Shown here: positions 28,061 through 39,364 of the stretch, piece by piece
Layout of the letters: each line of letters opens with the position of its first letter
Numbering within the stretch: the first letter of the stretch is position 1
Source of the DNA: Margaritifera margaritifera
Lineage: Eukaryota; Mollusca; Bivalvia; Unionida; Margaritiferidae
Direction: 5' to 3'
DNA length: 64,000 nucleotides
NCBI GenBank assembly: GCA_029931535.1
Contig: JAQPZY010001418.1
Location: forward strand, 1,206,001-1,270,000
Notes under the pieces: generated by a model
Told to the model about the DNA's origin: nothing
The model's database searches: none
The model's input: only the letters and a program-made list of their open reading frames with translations
Translations under genes and position numbers: made by a program

Positions 28061-28118
28061 ATGATATATGACTCAAGTGCATAAATGACATAAGAACTAT
28101 AAGGGAGGTATATGGTGT

Positions 28119-28120
<2 letters not shown>

Positions 28121-28184
<64 letters not shown>
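28121..28184. repeat. (AT)n microsatellite
   Basis: Pure dinucleotide run. Confidence 0.98.
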
Positions 28185-28187
<3 letters not shown>

Positions 28188-28367
28188 AAATTGGGTATAA
28201 ACTGGATTCTAATTTTGGCCCAACGGTCCCATGCAAGCAAATAATCCAAGAGCAGGAGTGCTACAAAATGATAGCATGCGCTTAAGTCATATTCAAAATA
28301 TGCATTCAACTGGATAAGGCTTTATTAAATAACAATAATTATAATAAGCATCAATAACATCATCATT

Positions 28368-28373
28368 ATCTTT

Positions 28374-28421
<48 letters not shown>
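28368..28421 (+). repeat. (ATC)n microsatellite
   Basis: About 18 TCA trinucleotides. Confidence 0.97.
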
Positions 28422-28422
<1 letters not shown>

Positions 28423-28588
28423 CTAGAAAGTGTTTTACTTCTTGACCCCATAGGCGCTACGCAGCAATATAACTCTGGGACAGCATTAGCATAGTGGTAA
28501 AAGGGGAGTATAGGAGCAATTAATATTCCAAGTGTGATGAGAATTGAGTGAGACGTTCTTTAAATATGAGAAATATATTCCAAAAACG

Positions 28589-28955
28589 GGTGCTACTCCT
28601 TGACTCTATGGACCCATCCAAACACGGGTGCTACTCTTTGACTCCCTGGACCCATTTAGCGGACAACACAGTATAGGAAGGGGTGCTACTCCTTGACTCC
28701 ATGGACCCGTCCCTAAAAGGTCCTACTCCTTGACTCCATTGACTCATCCAGCTAACATCACAGTAATGGATGCTACTCCTTGACTCCATGGACCCATCCA
28801 GCGGACAACACAGTATCGGACGGGGTGCTACTTCTTATCCAGCGGACAACACAGTATAGAAAAAGGTGATACTTCTTGACTCTGTGGACCCATCCAGCTG
28901 GCAACACAGTATAAGAATGGGTGCTACTCCTTGACTCCATGGACCCATCCCAAAT
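28589..28955 (+). repeat. ~54-bp minisatellite, ~7 copies
   Basis: Core GGTGCTACTCCTTGACTCC, then ATGGACCCATCCAGCGGACA, then ACACAGTAT. Several copies lack the GCGGACAACACAGTAT half, giving alternating short and long units. Confidence 0.94.
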
Positions 28956-28964
28956 AGGGTTTGT

Positions 28965-30320
28965 ACACTGCCTCCGGTTGGATATGAATGGCATGTACGT
29001 TGAGACAATAAGTTGCTTGTAGACTTACTGTGGTTGAATATGAATGTTGTGTACATTGAGACAATAAGTTGCTTGTAGACTACCTGTGGTTGGATATGAA
29101 TGTTATGTACGTTGAGACAATAAGTTGTTTGTAGACTACCTGTGTTTTGATTTGAATGGTATGTGGGTTGAGACCATAAGTTGCTTTTAGGCTACCTGTG
29201 GTTGGATATGAATGGTATGTGGGTTGAGACAATAAGTTGCTTTTGTAGACTACCTGTAGTTGGATATGAATGATATGTGGGTTGAGACAATAAGTTGCTT
29301 TTGTAGACTACCTGTGGTTGGATATGAATGGCATGTACGTTGAGACAATACGTTGATTGTAGACTACCTCTGGTTGGATATGAATGGTATGTAGGTTGAG
29401 ACAATACGTTGCTTTTGTAAACTACATGTGGTTGGATATGAATGGTATGTAGGTTGAGACAATAAGTTGCTTTTGTTGACTACCTGTAGTTGGATATGAA
29501 TGGTATGTAGGTTGAGACAATAAGTTGCTTTTTCAGATTACCTCTGATTGGATATGAATGATATGTAGGTTGAGACAATAAGTTGCTTTTGTAGACTACC
29601 TGTGGTTGGATATGAATGGTATGTAGGTTGATACAATAAGTTGCTTGTAAACAATAAGTTGCTTTTGTAGACTACCTATGGTTTGATATGAATGGTATGT
29701 AGGTTGAGACAATAAGTTGCTTGTAAACAATAAGTTGCTTTTGTAGACTACCTCTGATTGGATATGAATGGTATGTAGGTTGAGACAATAAGTTGCGTTT
29801 GTAGACTACCTGTGGTTGGATATGAATGATATGTAGGTTGAAACAATAAGTTGCTTGTAGACAATATGTTGCTTTTGTAGACTACCAGTGTTTGGATATA
29901 AATGGTATGTAGGTTAAGACAATAAGTTGCTTTTGTAGACTACCTGTGGTTGGATATGAATGGTATGTAGGTTGAGACAATAAGTTGCTTTTGTAGACTA
30001 CCTGTGGATGGATATAAATGGTATGTAGGTTGAGACAATAAGTTTCTTTTGTAGACTACCTGTGGTTGGATATGAATGGTATGTAGGTTGAGACAATAAG
30101 TTGCTTATAGACAATAAGTTGCTTTTGTAGACTACCTGTCGTTGGATATGAAAGGTATGTAGGTTGAGACAATAAGTTGCTTTTGTAGACAACCTGTGGT
30201 TGGATATGAATGGTATGTAGGTTGAGACAATAAGTTGCTTATAGACAATAAGTTGCTTTTGTAGACTCTCTGCGTTTGGATATGAATGGCATGTAGACTG
30301 AGAAGATAACTTGCTTGTAG
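28965..30320 (+). repeat. 59-bp minisatellite, ~23 copies
   Basis: Core GTAGACTACCTGTGGTTGG, then ATATGAATGGTATGTAGG, then TTGAGACAATAAGTTGC. At 29640, 29720, 29855, 30105 and 30240 an extra ~20-bp piece (variants of GTARACAATAAGTTGCTTTT) is inserted, an internal partial duplication that has itself spread through the array. Open frames here are antisense repeat artefacts. Confidence 0.97.
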
Positions 30321-30547
30321 GTAATGTTACGTCAAGTTAAATTTGTAGATTTTATATTTAAAACTTTCCGCGTATTAAACAAACAGGAATCTGTGCACAG
30401 CGAAGTTTTATTCGTGTTAGATTGTGAACTTTTGTGAATTATTGGGTGTATTGTTTTGTATTTCTTTTTGGTTAATTTAAGCTGTGGTCACCATGTAAAG
30501 TGTATAGAATCAAAGAAATGATTTACCAATGCTTAACAATATTCCAG

Positions 30548-31056
30548 GGCCAATCTTTTCAAGCTACTCACTCCTCAAGTAACATTTCACAGCCAATTTC
30601 CTCAAGCTAGTCACTCCTCAAATAATATTTCGCAGCCATTCTCTTTAAGATAGTCACTCCTCAAGTAACATTTCATAGCCAATCTCCCCAAGCTAGTCAC
30701 TCCTCAAGTAACATTTCAGAGCCAATCTCCCCAAGCTAGTCACTCATCAAGTATCATTTCAAAGCCAATCTCAACAAGCTAGTCACTCCTCAAGTAACAT
30801 TTCATAGCCAATCTCCCCAAACTAGTCACTCCTCAAGTAACATTTCAGAGCCAATCTCCCCAAGCTAGTCACTCCTCAAGTATCATTTCATTGCCAATCT
30901 CCTCAAGCAAGTCACTCATCAAGTAACATTTCATTGCCAATCTCCCCAAGCTAGTCACTCCTCAAGTATCATTTCATATCCAATCTCCCAAAGCTAGTCA
31001 CTCCTCAAGTAGCATTTTACAGCCAATCTCTCCAAACTAGCCACTCCTCATGTTTT
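30548..31056 (+). repeat. 43-bp minisatellite, ~12 copies
   Basis: Core AGCCAATCTCCCCAAGCTAG, then TCACTCCTCAAGTAACATTT. The last unit decays at CCACTCCTCATG. Confidence 0.96.
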
Positions 31057-31330
31057 CGAGTTAGTTCCCATATTTCTTTTCATTGTTGCAGTATGCGAGA
31101 ATTGCATTCAGTATACGATTATAGATGGCGCCAGTCCTCTTTGCTGGTTGTGTGGGCCGATACTCGGCACGTTTGCTCACCCACACCCCACCCCTCCTCC
31201 GTTATTAGGGACCGCAGCATGATAGTGCTATAATATGACAATAATATAATGTAATAATGCGATTTTTCATGACTGATGATAATTACCCTAATTTTTGTTA
31301 TTAAAATATACTGTTTATGCCTTTTAAATC

Positions 31331-31373
31331 TTTTCTTCTTCTTCTTCTTGTAATAATAATAATAATAATAATA

Positions 31374-31418
<45 letters not shown>

Positions 31419-31420
31419 TT
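31331..31420. repeat. (TTC)n then (AAT)n(ATT)n palindromic microsatellite
   Basis: AAT units followed directly by ATT units make a self-complementary block able to fold on itself. Confidence 0.95.
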
Positions 31421-31446
31421 AACTAACTTAGCTGCAAACAGCTCGT

Positions 31447-31488
31447 GTGTGTATGTGTGTGTGTTTGTGGGTGTGTGTGTGTGTGTGT

Positions 31489-31553
<65 letters not shown>
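31447..31553 (+). repeat. (GT)n(GA)n compound microsatellite
   Basis: GT units with interruptions to about 31488, then pure GA to 31553. Confidence 0.97.
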
Positions 31554-31558
<5 letters not shown>

Positions 31559-31663
31559 TATACTAGTTGTTCCAAATGAGGCCTTATCATGACATGAATA
31601 TTATAGTGACATACCTGTAGAAACTGTTGTTTTAGCTTTTATGTTGAACTTCTCTCCTCTTCC

Positions 31664-31855
31664 AGGGAGTCGCGGTAACTTAGTTGGTAGAGCGTTGTAC
31701 TCGAAATCCAAGGGTCGCGGGTTCGATACCCGCCCAGGCCAGCCCGGTCCGCTGCCTCAGTGTGTCCTTGGGAGAGACACACTGCTCTCATTTCCTCGGC
31801 ATGATAAAGCCAATAATGCCTTAGAAGTGCTGTTAAAAATCAGCAAAACCCCCAA
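31664..31855 (+). mobile_element. tRNA-derived SINE
   Basis: A well-preserved tRNA-like head at about 31666-31740 has A-box TAACTTAGTTGGTAGAGCG (31676-31694) and consensus B-box GGGTTCGATACCCGC (31719-31733). A body with GTGTCCTTGGGAGAGACAC follows, close to the GTGTCCTTGGGCAAG-type core that I recall from widespread marine-invertebrate SINE families. The end is near GCTGTTAAAAATCAGC. The head looks more intact than the other SINEs here. It is not called a tRNA gene because the head runs directly into a SINE body. Confidence 0.85.
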
Positions 31856-33038
31856 TCTTCTGTTCCATTAGGTAAATTTATATTGTGATGTTGTTATATT
31901 CCACAATATAGGTTCAAAGAAAGTAGATAATCCAGGACTCGTTTAGAAACAGATACACAAATAAATTCTGACGTATTATGCACAATCAAGCCTTTTATAT
32001 ACGGTCATACAATTGATCTAAAATTTAGTCCGAAGTTGGCAATGAGACGGAATACTTAATGTTAACAATAATATCAGGAAGATTGGACGGAGCTAATTTT
32101 GCATCATGAGAAAACAGAAATCTGTACTCTAAGAGGCTAGATCAGATAGATTGAACTGTGTGAATGTATTAAACACTTCATAAATATCAGTTGGATGTTG
32201 TTCTTTTTCCTTTGAATGACTTTAATAAGGTAATGTTTTATATTTTTTTTAATGCTGATGTATAATTTCATCTAACATTTATCAAACACTTAATAAAACA
32301 GACGTGTGTACATTAAAACTTTCTTCCTGTGGCTTAAAGCTGTTGACTTGGATTCCCATGTACATGTGACTGTCTTAATGACACACTGCATTGAAGAAGG
32401 TGATATAAAGTTTACCATTCAATTTTGAGATGAAACAGGTAGCCCTTGAAGTCAAATATCTCACCTTTTTGTAATGTCATTTAATATTCAATGCAGACTT
32501 ACTGCAGGTGTCCATTTAATTCCATTAGGATTAGACTTCTATTAAACACATGAGGTACATTTTTAAAGAGACTTTTCTACCCTGGCTAAATCGCATAGCA
32601 ATTTATGGAACTCCCCAAACATTAATCTGCAGGTAGCGTATGTGAACTTTTAGGTTCCCTATTTAATATTTGTCACGAGCAAAGCCTTATAACCAGAGAA
32701 CGGGTCTAGAAATTTGACATTTCAACCACGTCAGAAGTGTGATGGGTGAATTTCAATTGAAAAACACTACGATCCCTATAAGCAAATAGCGAAGGTATCA
32801 ATACAGAATTAGAATGTCGAATAATGTTTTCTTACGTTCCTCTATTACAACAAATAAAATATAAATAGGCTGCTGCATGCCAAGCATGGTGTTGCAAACT
32901 GTATAATTATTATGTTGTATATATTCTATTAATGTTTCCATAATTAACAATGATGACATCACAGCGCTACAAAATAGCTCTGTGATGAGTTTTCACTCTT
33001 TCATTTTGAGCATGCCATACATCTACTAAGACTTAGTA
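31856..33038. other. Unassigned low-repeat DNA
   Basis: About 1.1 kb without recognisable repeats or coding signal. Homeodomain-like cores (TAATTCCATTAGGATTAG near 32517) are present but unproven. A plausible place for regulatory sequence. Confidence 0.4.
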
Positions 33039-33060
33039 TATATATATATATATATATATG
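33039..33060. repeat. (AT)n microsatellite
   Basis: Short TA run. Confidence 0.93.
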
Positions 33061-33174
33061 CATGTATTTCGATATTTTGGAAGAGGAGTGTAAAACAGTT
33101 CCGATGAAAGATTGTCTTATTTTCACATCGAGTCCAAAGTTATTACATTTTGTCAGATGAATTGATCGCAGGAA

Positions 33175-33555
33175 AGGTATACTGGCGTGTAAATTCTAAT
33201 ATGTGTTTTATGTATACTGGCGTGTAAATACTAGTGTGTGTTTTAGGTATACTGGCGTGTAAATACTAGTGTGTGTTTTAGGTATACTGGCGTGTAAATA
33301 CTAATGAGTGTTGTAGGTATACTGGCGTGTAAATACAAGTATGTATTTAGGTATACTGGCGTGTAAATACTAATATGTGTTTTAGGTATACTGGCGTGTA
33401 AATACTAGTGTGCGTGTGTGTGTGTGTGTGTTAGGTATACTGGCGTGTAAATACTAATAAGTGTTGTAGATACACTGGCGTGTAAATACTAATATGTATT
33501 TTAGGTATACTGGTGTGTAAATACTAATATGTGTTTTAGATATACTGGAGTGTAT

Positions 33556-33613
<58 letters not shown>

Positions 33614-33790
33614 GGTATAGGGCCGTGTAAATACTAAAAAGTGTTGTGGGTATACTGGCGTGTAAATACTAATATGTATTTTAGGTATACTGGCGTGTAA
33701 ATACTAATATGAGTTTTAGGTATTCTGGTGTGTAAATACTAATATATATTTTAGGTATACTGGCATGTAAATACAAATATGTGTTTTAAT
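33175..33790 (+). repeat. 35-bp minisatellite with embedded (TG)n
   Basis: Core GTATACTGGCGTGTAAATAC, then TARTRTGTGTTTTAG, about 16 copies. In two units the internal GTGTGTG has expanded, to about 24 bp near 33410 and about 50 bp near 33562-33610. Confidence 0.96.
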
Positions 33791-34497
33791 TTGACCACAC
33801 ATTCACTTACACCCTATTCAACCTGAAAATGGTTCACATACATTTAACTTTAACCATCTAGAGTTAATGGTTGTACTTCATCGACCTTGTATATCTCCGA
33901 TTTTCTGTCTTCATTCATAGTGTATCGCTTAAATATGATTTGACTATGTAAAGAGTGAACTGAACAGACATGTTAAATGAAGCCATTAGATGATTGATTG
34001 ATCACACATTTACAAAAAGGTTTGGCAATTACTATCTCATATATAATATGTTTCGACATTTCAATGGTCACTCTTGGAGTTGGTCTGCAATTTATATTTA
34101 AGAAAATATCAGTAGCACAGGTACGCAAATTTTGTATTTCTCACTATGAAAATGTTGAAAAATGTCCATAAAAAATGTTGAAAAATGTCAATAAAATTAT
34201 TAAAAATAAGTAACATGAATGTATCACTTTGTTGGTACATCGTCGTGGAAATGCTCTCTTATGAGTGTGTCCTTGTGCTCTTTGGCTTTGCGCACCTGTC
34301 TGTTTCGGCAGTACTTGGTCTCAAGATGTCGAGCTTTCTATCATTCGGAACATTATCTATCATTCTACCAGACCTTATAACTCCATCTTGTAGACTTATC
34401 ATATGTAACAGTATGATACTTAAAACGTTGACTCCTTATTTTTCTCTAAACTAAATCCTGAGACAAATTGGATGAATATTAACCTATGTGTTTGTTC

Positions 34498-34498
<1 letters not shown>
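33791..34498. other. Unassigned AT-rich DNA
   Basis: An 89-codon plus-strand frame at 34185-34454 is hydrophobic but unrecognised. Confidence 0.45.
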
Positions 34499-34556
<58 letters not shown>

Positions 34557-34560
34557 TGTA
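34499..34560 (+). repeat. (GT)n microsatellite
   Basis: About 30 GT units with one TATGT break. Confidence 0.98.
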
Positions 34561-34711
34561 CGATAGAGAGAACTGAGCTGGTACTTACGCGTTTCTGTAT
34601 CACGCTTTTTAAGTGAGATAATTAAATAACTACATTATTTCATTTCATTCCGCCCAGAATTCTACAATTGTTACGTTTATCTCTATGACTGCTTAATTGG
34701 GTATTTGTTTA

Positions 34712-35000
34712 CCGCAATAAAGACGAAAAGACATCACCTGGTCCAGACAGTACTGTGCCCAGAATGTGACAGTTTACAGAGCCAGAGACTGGTAGCGCAA
34801 GGTAGCATGATAAAATTGTCATTCGGTCCTTGAGAAAAATCTGGGAACGATACTTGTCTTATCACAAGAAAAACAATACATGTCACATTCCGGTCCCGAA
34901 CTGTGACCTTTGTTGGTTGTTACAGCCTGGGAAAGGGCAACTGTGAAATCGAGGATGGGCAGCTGGATGGTATCTGCTCCTAGAGGTGTTGCATGAACAG
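34712..35000 (+). repeat. Dispersed repeat, copy 2 of 2
   Basis: Same family and orientation as 12305-12600. Landmarks are AAGACATCACCTGGTCCAGA, CCAGAGACTGGTAGCGCAAG, CCTGGGAAAGGGCAACTG and GGATGGTATCTGCTCCT. This copy looks longer and better preserved. It has the feel of a common bivalve repeat, but I cannot name the family. Confidence 0.65.
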
Positions 35001-35624
35001 GATTGCATTAAGATTATTCGGTAATTCTGGAAAGAAGAGGGAAAATGTTGCTTTTGATTTCATGTTACAAGAACATACGCCCTTTTGTATCTATATATGT
35101 ACTTTGGAATTAAAACGTATTTATAGTTTTTGTGCCTCGCACCAAATTAAAACAAAAAACAAAAAAAAAAACAACAAAAAAACAAAAACAATCAAAAGAA
35201 TGGAAGTAGTCTGACCAGGTCCTAGTGCCAGTATTCTCCACAATCAATAATCGCTTGGTTTTCTATTTAACGAGTTATTTGTTCAAATAGTAATTCAACC
35301 AACCCATTACACAATACTTATGAAAAATTAACAATCTTTACTTCCCGTCATGCGGCAGATACTATTTTTAATCGCTTGATAAGAAATAAAATATTTAGAA
35401 AATGCTGTTGTGATATGTACTTTTACGAATCTAAATCCGATACAACATTGAGGGAATCTATTGCTCGCGGTTAATATACACATGTTTCTAAACAAACCTG
35501 AAGAGCCAGTTCTATAATGTAGATGTGATCTAGCTAGGTTGATGAGCCGCCTTTACTGCAAGAGATTTTAAACAAAACTGTGCTAAAAAAGAACACGAGT
35601 TATGTTTTATTATTTTGCACACAC
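35001..35624. other. Unassigned AT-rich DNA
   Basis: An A-rich tract with CAAAA units lies at about 35150-35200. Otherwise nothing. Confidence 0.5.
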
Positions 35625-35653
35625 GCACACACGCACACACACACACACACACC
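35625..35653 (+). repeat. (AC)n microsatellite
   Basis: CACACG then CA units. Confidence 0.95.
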
Positions 35654-35765
35654 AGGTTTACCATATTTTAAACAAGATATCACACTCCATAAACCCCGTT
35701 TTCATACATAATATTTAGAGCTGAATAGTCAGTTTCATTACGAAATCGTTATGTAGTTAGTTTTA

Positions 35766-35833
35766 TGATGACGCTGCTGCTGCTGATGATGATGATGATG
35801 ACGATGACGATGCTGATGATTATGATGATGATA
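35766..35833 (+). repeat. (GAT)n-rich trinucleotide tract
   Basis: Imperfect GAT/GAC/GCT trinucleotides. Confidence 0.9.
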
Positions 35834-35914
35834 TTGTACAAATTCCTTATAAGTTTATAAGAAATAATTGTAAAAGTGTCGATGTCGTGAGGATTACGAG
35901 AATATTTAGGCAGT

Positions 35915-36019
35915 TATATAATATAATATAATATAATATAATATAATATAATATAATATAATATAATATAATATAATATAATATAATATAATATAATATA
36001 ATATAATATAATATAATAT
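35915..36019 (+). repeat. (ATAAT)n pentanucleotide microsatellite
   Basis: About 21 perfect pentamers. They explain the Tyr-Tyr-Ile-Ile-Leu open frame on the minus strand. Confidence 0.99.
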
Positions 36020-36351
36020 GCTCCATGTAGAGTTTGAACACTTGAATGTAACGTGTATTAAGCACTGTATGTACAGCATAAATAGTATAAGTGTAAAACA
36101 TTCAAAGAATGATTGCCTCGAATAAGCTATTTTAAAGTATTTTTTTTCTAGCCACTATACTACTTTGTTTTCCAACAGATCAAAAAAAAGAAAAAAAATG
36201 CAGTTTAATAAAATATTAATTTAACTGTGCTGATTGTATTTTATGCCAAAGCACTTTCTCTCTGAGGTTTAATTAGGGCACTTGACGGGCAATGCTGAGA
36301 TAATACCTCTATCAAATTGATTGAACTAGAACCAGCTATTTGTAATATCAT

Positions 36352-36354
<3 letters not shown>

Positions 36355-36433
<79 letters not shown>
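36355..36433 (+). repeat. (AG)n microsatellite
   Basis: Pure AG run of about 78 bp. Confidence 0.99.
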
Positions 36434-36435
<2 letters not shown>

Positions 36436-36535
36436 TAGAGCATCATCGCTCCTTTATTCCAGCATGACACAATTATAGTGACTCGTTTAGGTTGGAACAA
36501 TTTTGACCTAATTGAGGGAAAAAAAATTTAGTTCA

Positions 36536-36537
<2 letters not shown>

Positions 36538-36579
<42 letters not shown>

Positions 36580-36652
36580 ACACACATGTACACACAGACA
36601 GACGCACAGACAGACAAACACAATCACACAGCACACACATACACACACAAGA
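36538..36652 (+). repeat. (CA)n-rich tract
   Basis: CA dinucleotides with CAGA and other interruptions. Confidence 0.95.
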
Positions 36653-36959
36653 GGTCTCAACAGATCCTACTGTCAGTGACTCTTTACAGTCATTTACTAG
36701 TTAAAAGATGCAAACACCGTTTCGTAATATGATGGTTACAGAAAATTGAGCCATGATTTATAAATGAAAAAGCAGAATCCAACATGATAATATCAAGGAA
36801 AAGTATTACAGGGACAAAAGCAAAATCATCTGCTGATTTTTCAGACGTGATATGGGTTGTCGACACTGTATATGAAATTCAGGCGAAGAATTAATGACTG
36901 TGCAGGATGGGTGACACTAACAACAAGTAAAGAAGTTGTAAAGGACAAGCTATCCCCAT

Positions 36960-38660
36960 TTTGATTATATGGTTGCAGCAAAATGCTCCAAAGACTGAAA
37001 ACGTCACTGTTCATGATATCCTAAATTCTTCCCAAGCAGTGACAAGAAAGGTTAACCAGTAGTACACATTTGTTACATTTGACTTGACTTCTCTAGAACA
37101 GCTTATGGACTCGTCTGGCAGTACCCACAAATGTTCAGTGATGTCATTGTTCGGATAGGCGTGTTCATAGTACTTGTTTACACCTTGGTTCTCTCTGAAA
37201 ACACATCTGTTCCAGTGCCTTTGAATAAATTTAAGTTGAATCTGGAATCAGTGCCAGTGGGTTAATTGACAAAGTAAAAACAGGCCATCCGTAAATCAGT
37301 GCTTAACGTGTCCACAAGATAATGAGAATATAATTTAAAAAATATTACAAGATCATTGGATTTACTAGAAAGTATTCAGCATACTACAAACCGTGCATAT
37401 CAAGGCATTCCAGAGCAAACAATCTTTATGTAACCTTGGAACTGAACAAGATAGAAATCCTAGACTGTACATTACACGAGAATGTAAGGACATGAGATAT
37501 TCTCCACAGTGAAGCAGACATTTGCAAGGGTGTTGATGCAGTTATAACTTCATTAATCGACCCGATTCGAATTTCTGGACAAATATGTACTTTATTGCTT
37601 TTCTTTATGGGCATCTGTAACGCAAGAAAAAGAAAAGGATATTCTTCGAGCTGAAAATCTTAGGGTAGATGCTTTAAACATGCTTATACATAAGCGATTC
37701 ATTTTTTTAAAAACATATTATATATTATTAACCAGTACGGAAGCTCATTCTAAAACATTTGCATGGTATGTGAAATTCGCTGGGTGGGAGAAGGAATCCA
37801 AACAATTTGTAGCAGAATGGAATGTCTTCGGCCAGCTTTGTCTGCGTGCTCTGGGTGACAAAATGCACGGGAAATGTACTAAGTTTATCATTATGTCCTT
37901 TTCATTGGGCACGTGCTACTGATGATCGATTCACGGTGCAGAGAGACAAAGCCAAGCGGAAGCATTCTTTAGAAGGAAAATCAAACTTAGTTGATCAACC
38001 CTCTTCAGACAGCACTTACTACATAATTGATGACAATGCTGTTGTTCTGCAAACATAAAAAGCTCTTCCAAACACTTTGGAGAATTAACAGAAAGACTGT
38101 TTGATCAGCTTCAAAGAGTGGAATGTGTTGACGTTGTTTCAGATACATACAAATATCCTCTCAAATAAAAGAAGCCGAAAAAGCTGGTATGAAATGATAT
38201 GCACTCGTTTAACTAGCTGAGATGGGTAAATTACCGAAGCAGAAGAAGTGAAGGAATTGCACTCAACACAGCAGGAAACAGACACCCGAATGATTTTACT
38301 CTGTCTGCATATGGCTTCCCATTTACTACAGGGTTACAGAATTATCGTTAGGTCTCTGGACACTGATATATTCATTTTGCTGCAAAGGTTTTAACATAAT
38401 AATGCGACACATCTTATTTAGCATAGGAGTGGACAACAACAGATGACGTGCAGGGTGGCATTGCATATATTGGTTAAAGACTCTGCTCGACACTTCCAGC
38501 ACCGCATGCAGTTTCTGGATGTGATACAATAAGTGCATTTGTTCGCAAAGAAAAGCATATGCGCTTGAAGATTCTGCAGTAACATGGACAATTCGTTGAT
38601 ATATTTCTCGCATGGGTAAATTCGCCTTAAGTTCAAGACCATGCAATTAAATTCCTTGAG
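36960..38660 (+). pseudogene. Decayed GCDT-motif ORF (mobile-element associated?)
   Basis: Fragments in all three plus frames, in collinear order, match my memory of a large uncharacterised protein family spread through invertebrate genomes. In order: YTFVTFDL at 37063; AYGLVWQYPQMFSDVIVR at 37101 and then IGVF; IDDNAVVLQT at about 38020; FGELTERLFDQL and VDVVSDTYKYP from 38073; ELHSTQQETDTRM at about 38253; YRIIVRSLDTDIFILL at about 38337; and SGCDTISAFVRKEK at about 38511. The IIVRSxDTD and GCDTxSAF motifs carry spaced acidic residues reminiscent of PIN/FEN-like nucleases; that is inference. At least four frameshifts and several stops make it dead. Multi-copy spread of the family suggests carriage by a transposon, but no terminal repeats are identified here. 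The open frames at 37680-38058 are surviving pieces. Confidence 0.8.
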
Positions 38661-38814
38661 CATCAGATCTGCCCGATGTAACAGAACTACATAGGTGGTA
38701 ATATAAGAAATACACCGTGATCTATTCCTGCAGGGGTTAAGCCCAAAGCTATTATCGATCTTTAATAGTGTTAGTAGGTACATGGCTCATCAAGTAATTC
38801 CAAATAATACCGAC

Positions 38815-39060
38815 TCCAGAAGTCAAGTGTTCTTGCTCGTGACACACAAAGCATTCCTCTTGGCTTTTGTCTCCGGACCTGGTTTTTCCGTTCCTAGGAT
38901 AACGGGTTCTTTAATTTTGACGTTGTGGACGTTCTGGGGCCCAGTGTCCTATCTCTTGACACACATAGCAGTTTCTTCACTTTTTCATACTCTCTCTTTC
39001 GATTTTTCCAACACTTTATAGGGAATCTTTTCCTTCACGTTCGCTTGACTCATCCTAAAA
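38815..39060 (-). pseudogene. Double CCHC zinc-knuckle remnant (gag-like)
   Basis: On the minus strand two zinc knuckles lie in one frame 39 codons apart with one stop between them. CYVCQEIGHWAPE (from 38970) keeps Cys-Cys-His but has Arg for the last Cys. CFVCHEQEHLTSG (from 38853) keeps Cys-Cys-His with Gly for the last Cys. The spacing CX2CX4HX4C is that of retroelement nucleocapsid knuckles. The plus-strand open frame at 38782-39021 is only its antisense. Confidence 0.75.
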
Positions 39061-39124
39061 TGTTGTCTATCCTTTCGGTGCACTAAACCTGTTTTCCTTC
39101 ACGCCCGTGCCTCTGTTATAAAAA

Positions 39125-39310
39125 GCAGCTGTCTTGACATTCCGAGACAAAAGCCAAGAGGAATGCTTTGTGTGTCACGAGCAAGAACGTTGGACTTCAG
39201 AGTGTCCAGAACGTCACAGGCAAGTGAAGGAAGACAAAAAGGAGGAAAAAGAAGAGACTCAAGAAGAAGAAGAACTCATTCTCTCTAAGAAATTCACAGC
39301 AGGGTACTAA
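39125..39310 (+). pseudogene. Zinc-knuckle remnant, head-to-head partner
   Basis: The plus strand reads DKSQEECFVCHEQERWTSEC followed by PERHRQ and a Lys/Glu-rich tail ending at the TAA 39308-39310. Here the three Cys are intact and the His is replaced by Arg. 39143-39205 is an almost perfect reverse complement of 38817-38878, so this is an inverted duplicate of the second knuckle of the minus-strand copy. Each copy has lost a different zinc ligand. Confidence 0.78.
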
Positions 39311-39364
39311 CAAAAACAAATGGACATTTTGTGAAATGATTGAGATTTCATTGTACAATCTTGG

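Noticed and set aside
31666..31740. Functional tRNA gene
   Set aside because: The tRNA-like head runs directly into a SINE body and lacks a terminator just after the acceptor region.
35847..36101. Tyr-Ile-Leu repeat frame
   Set aside because: Created by the (ATAAT)n pentanucleotide.
38782..39021. Plus-strand 79-codon frame
   Set aside because: It is the antisense of the minus-strand zinc-knuckle remnant.
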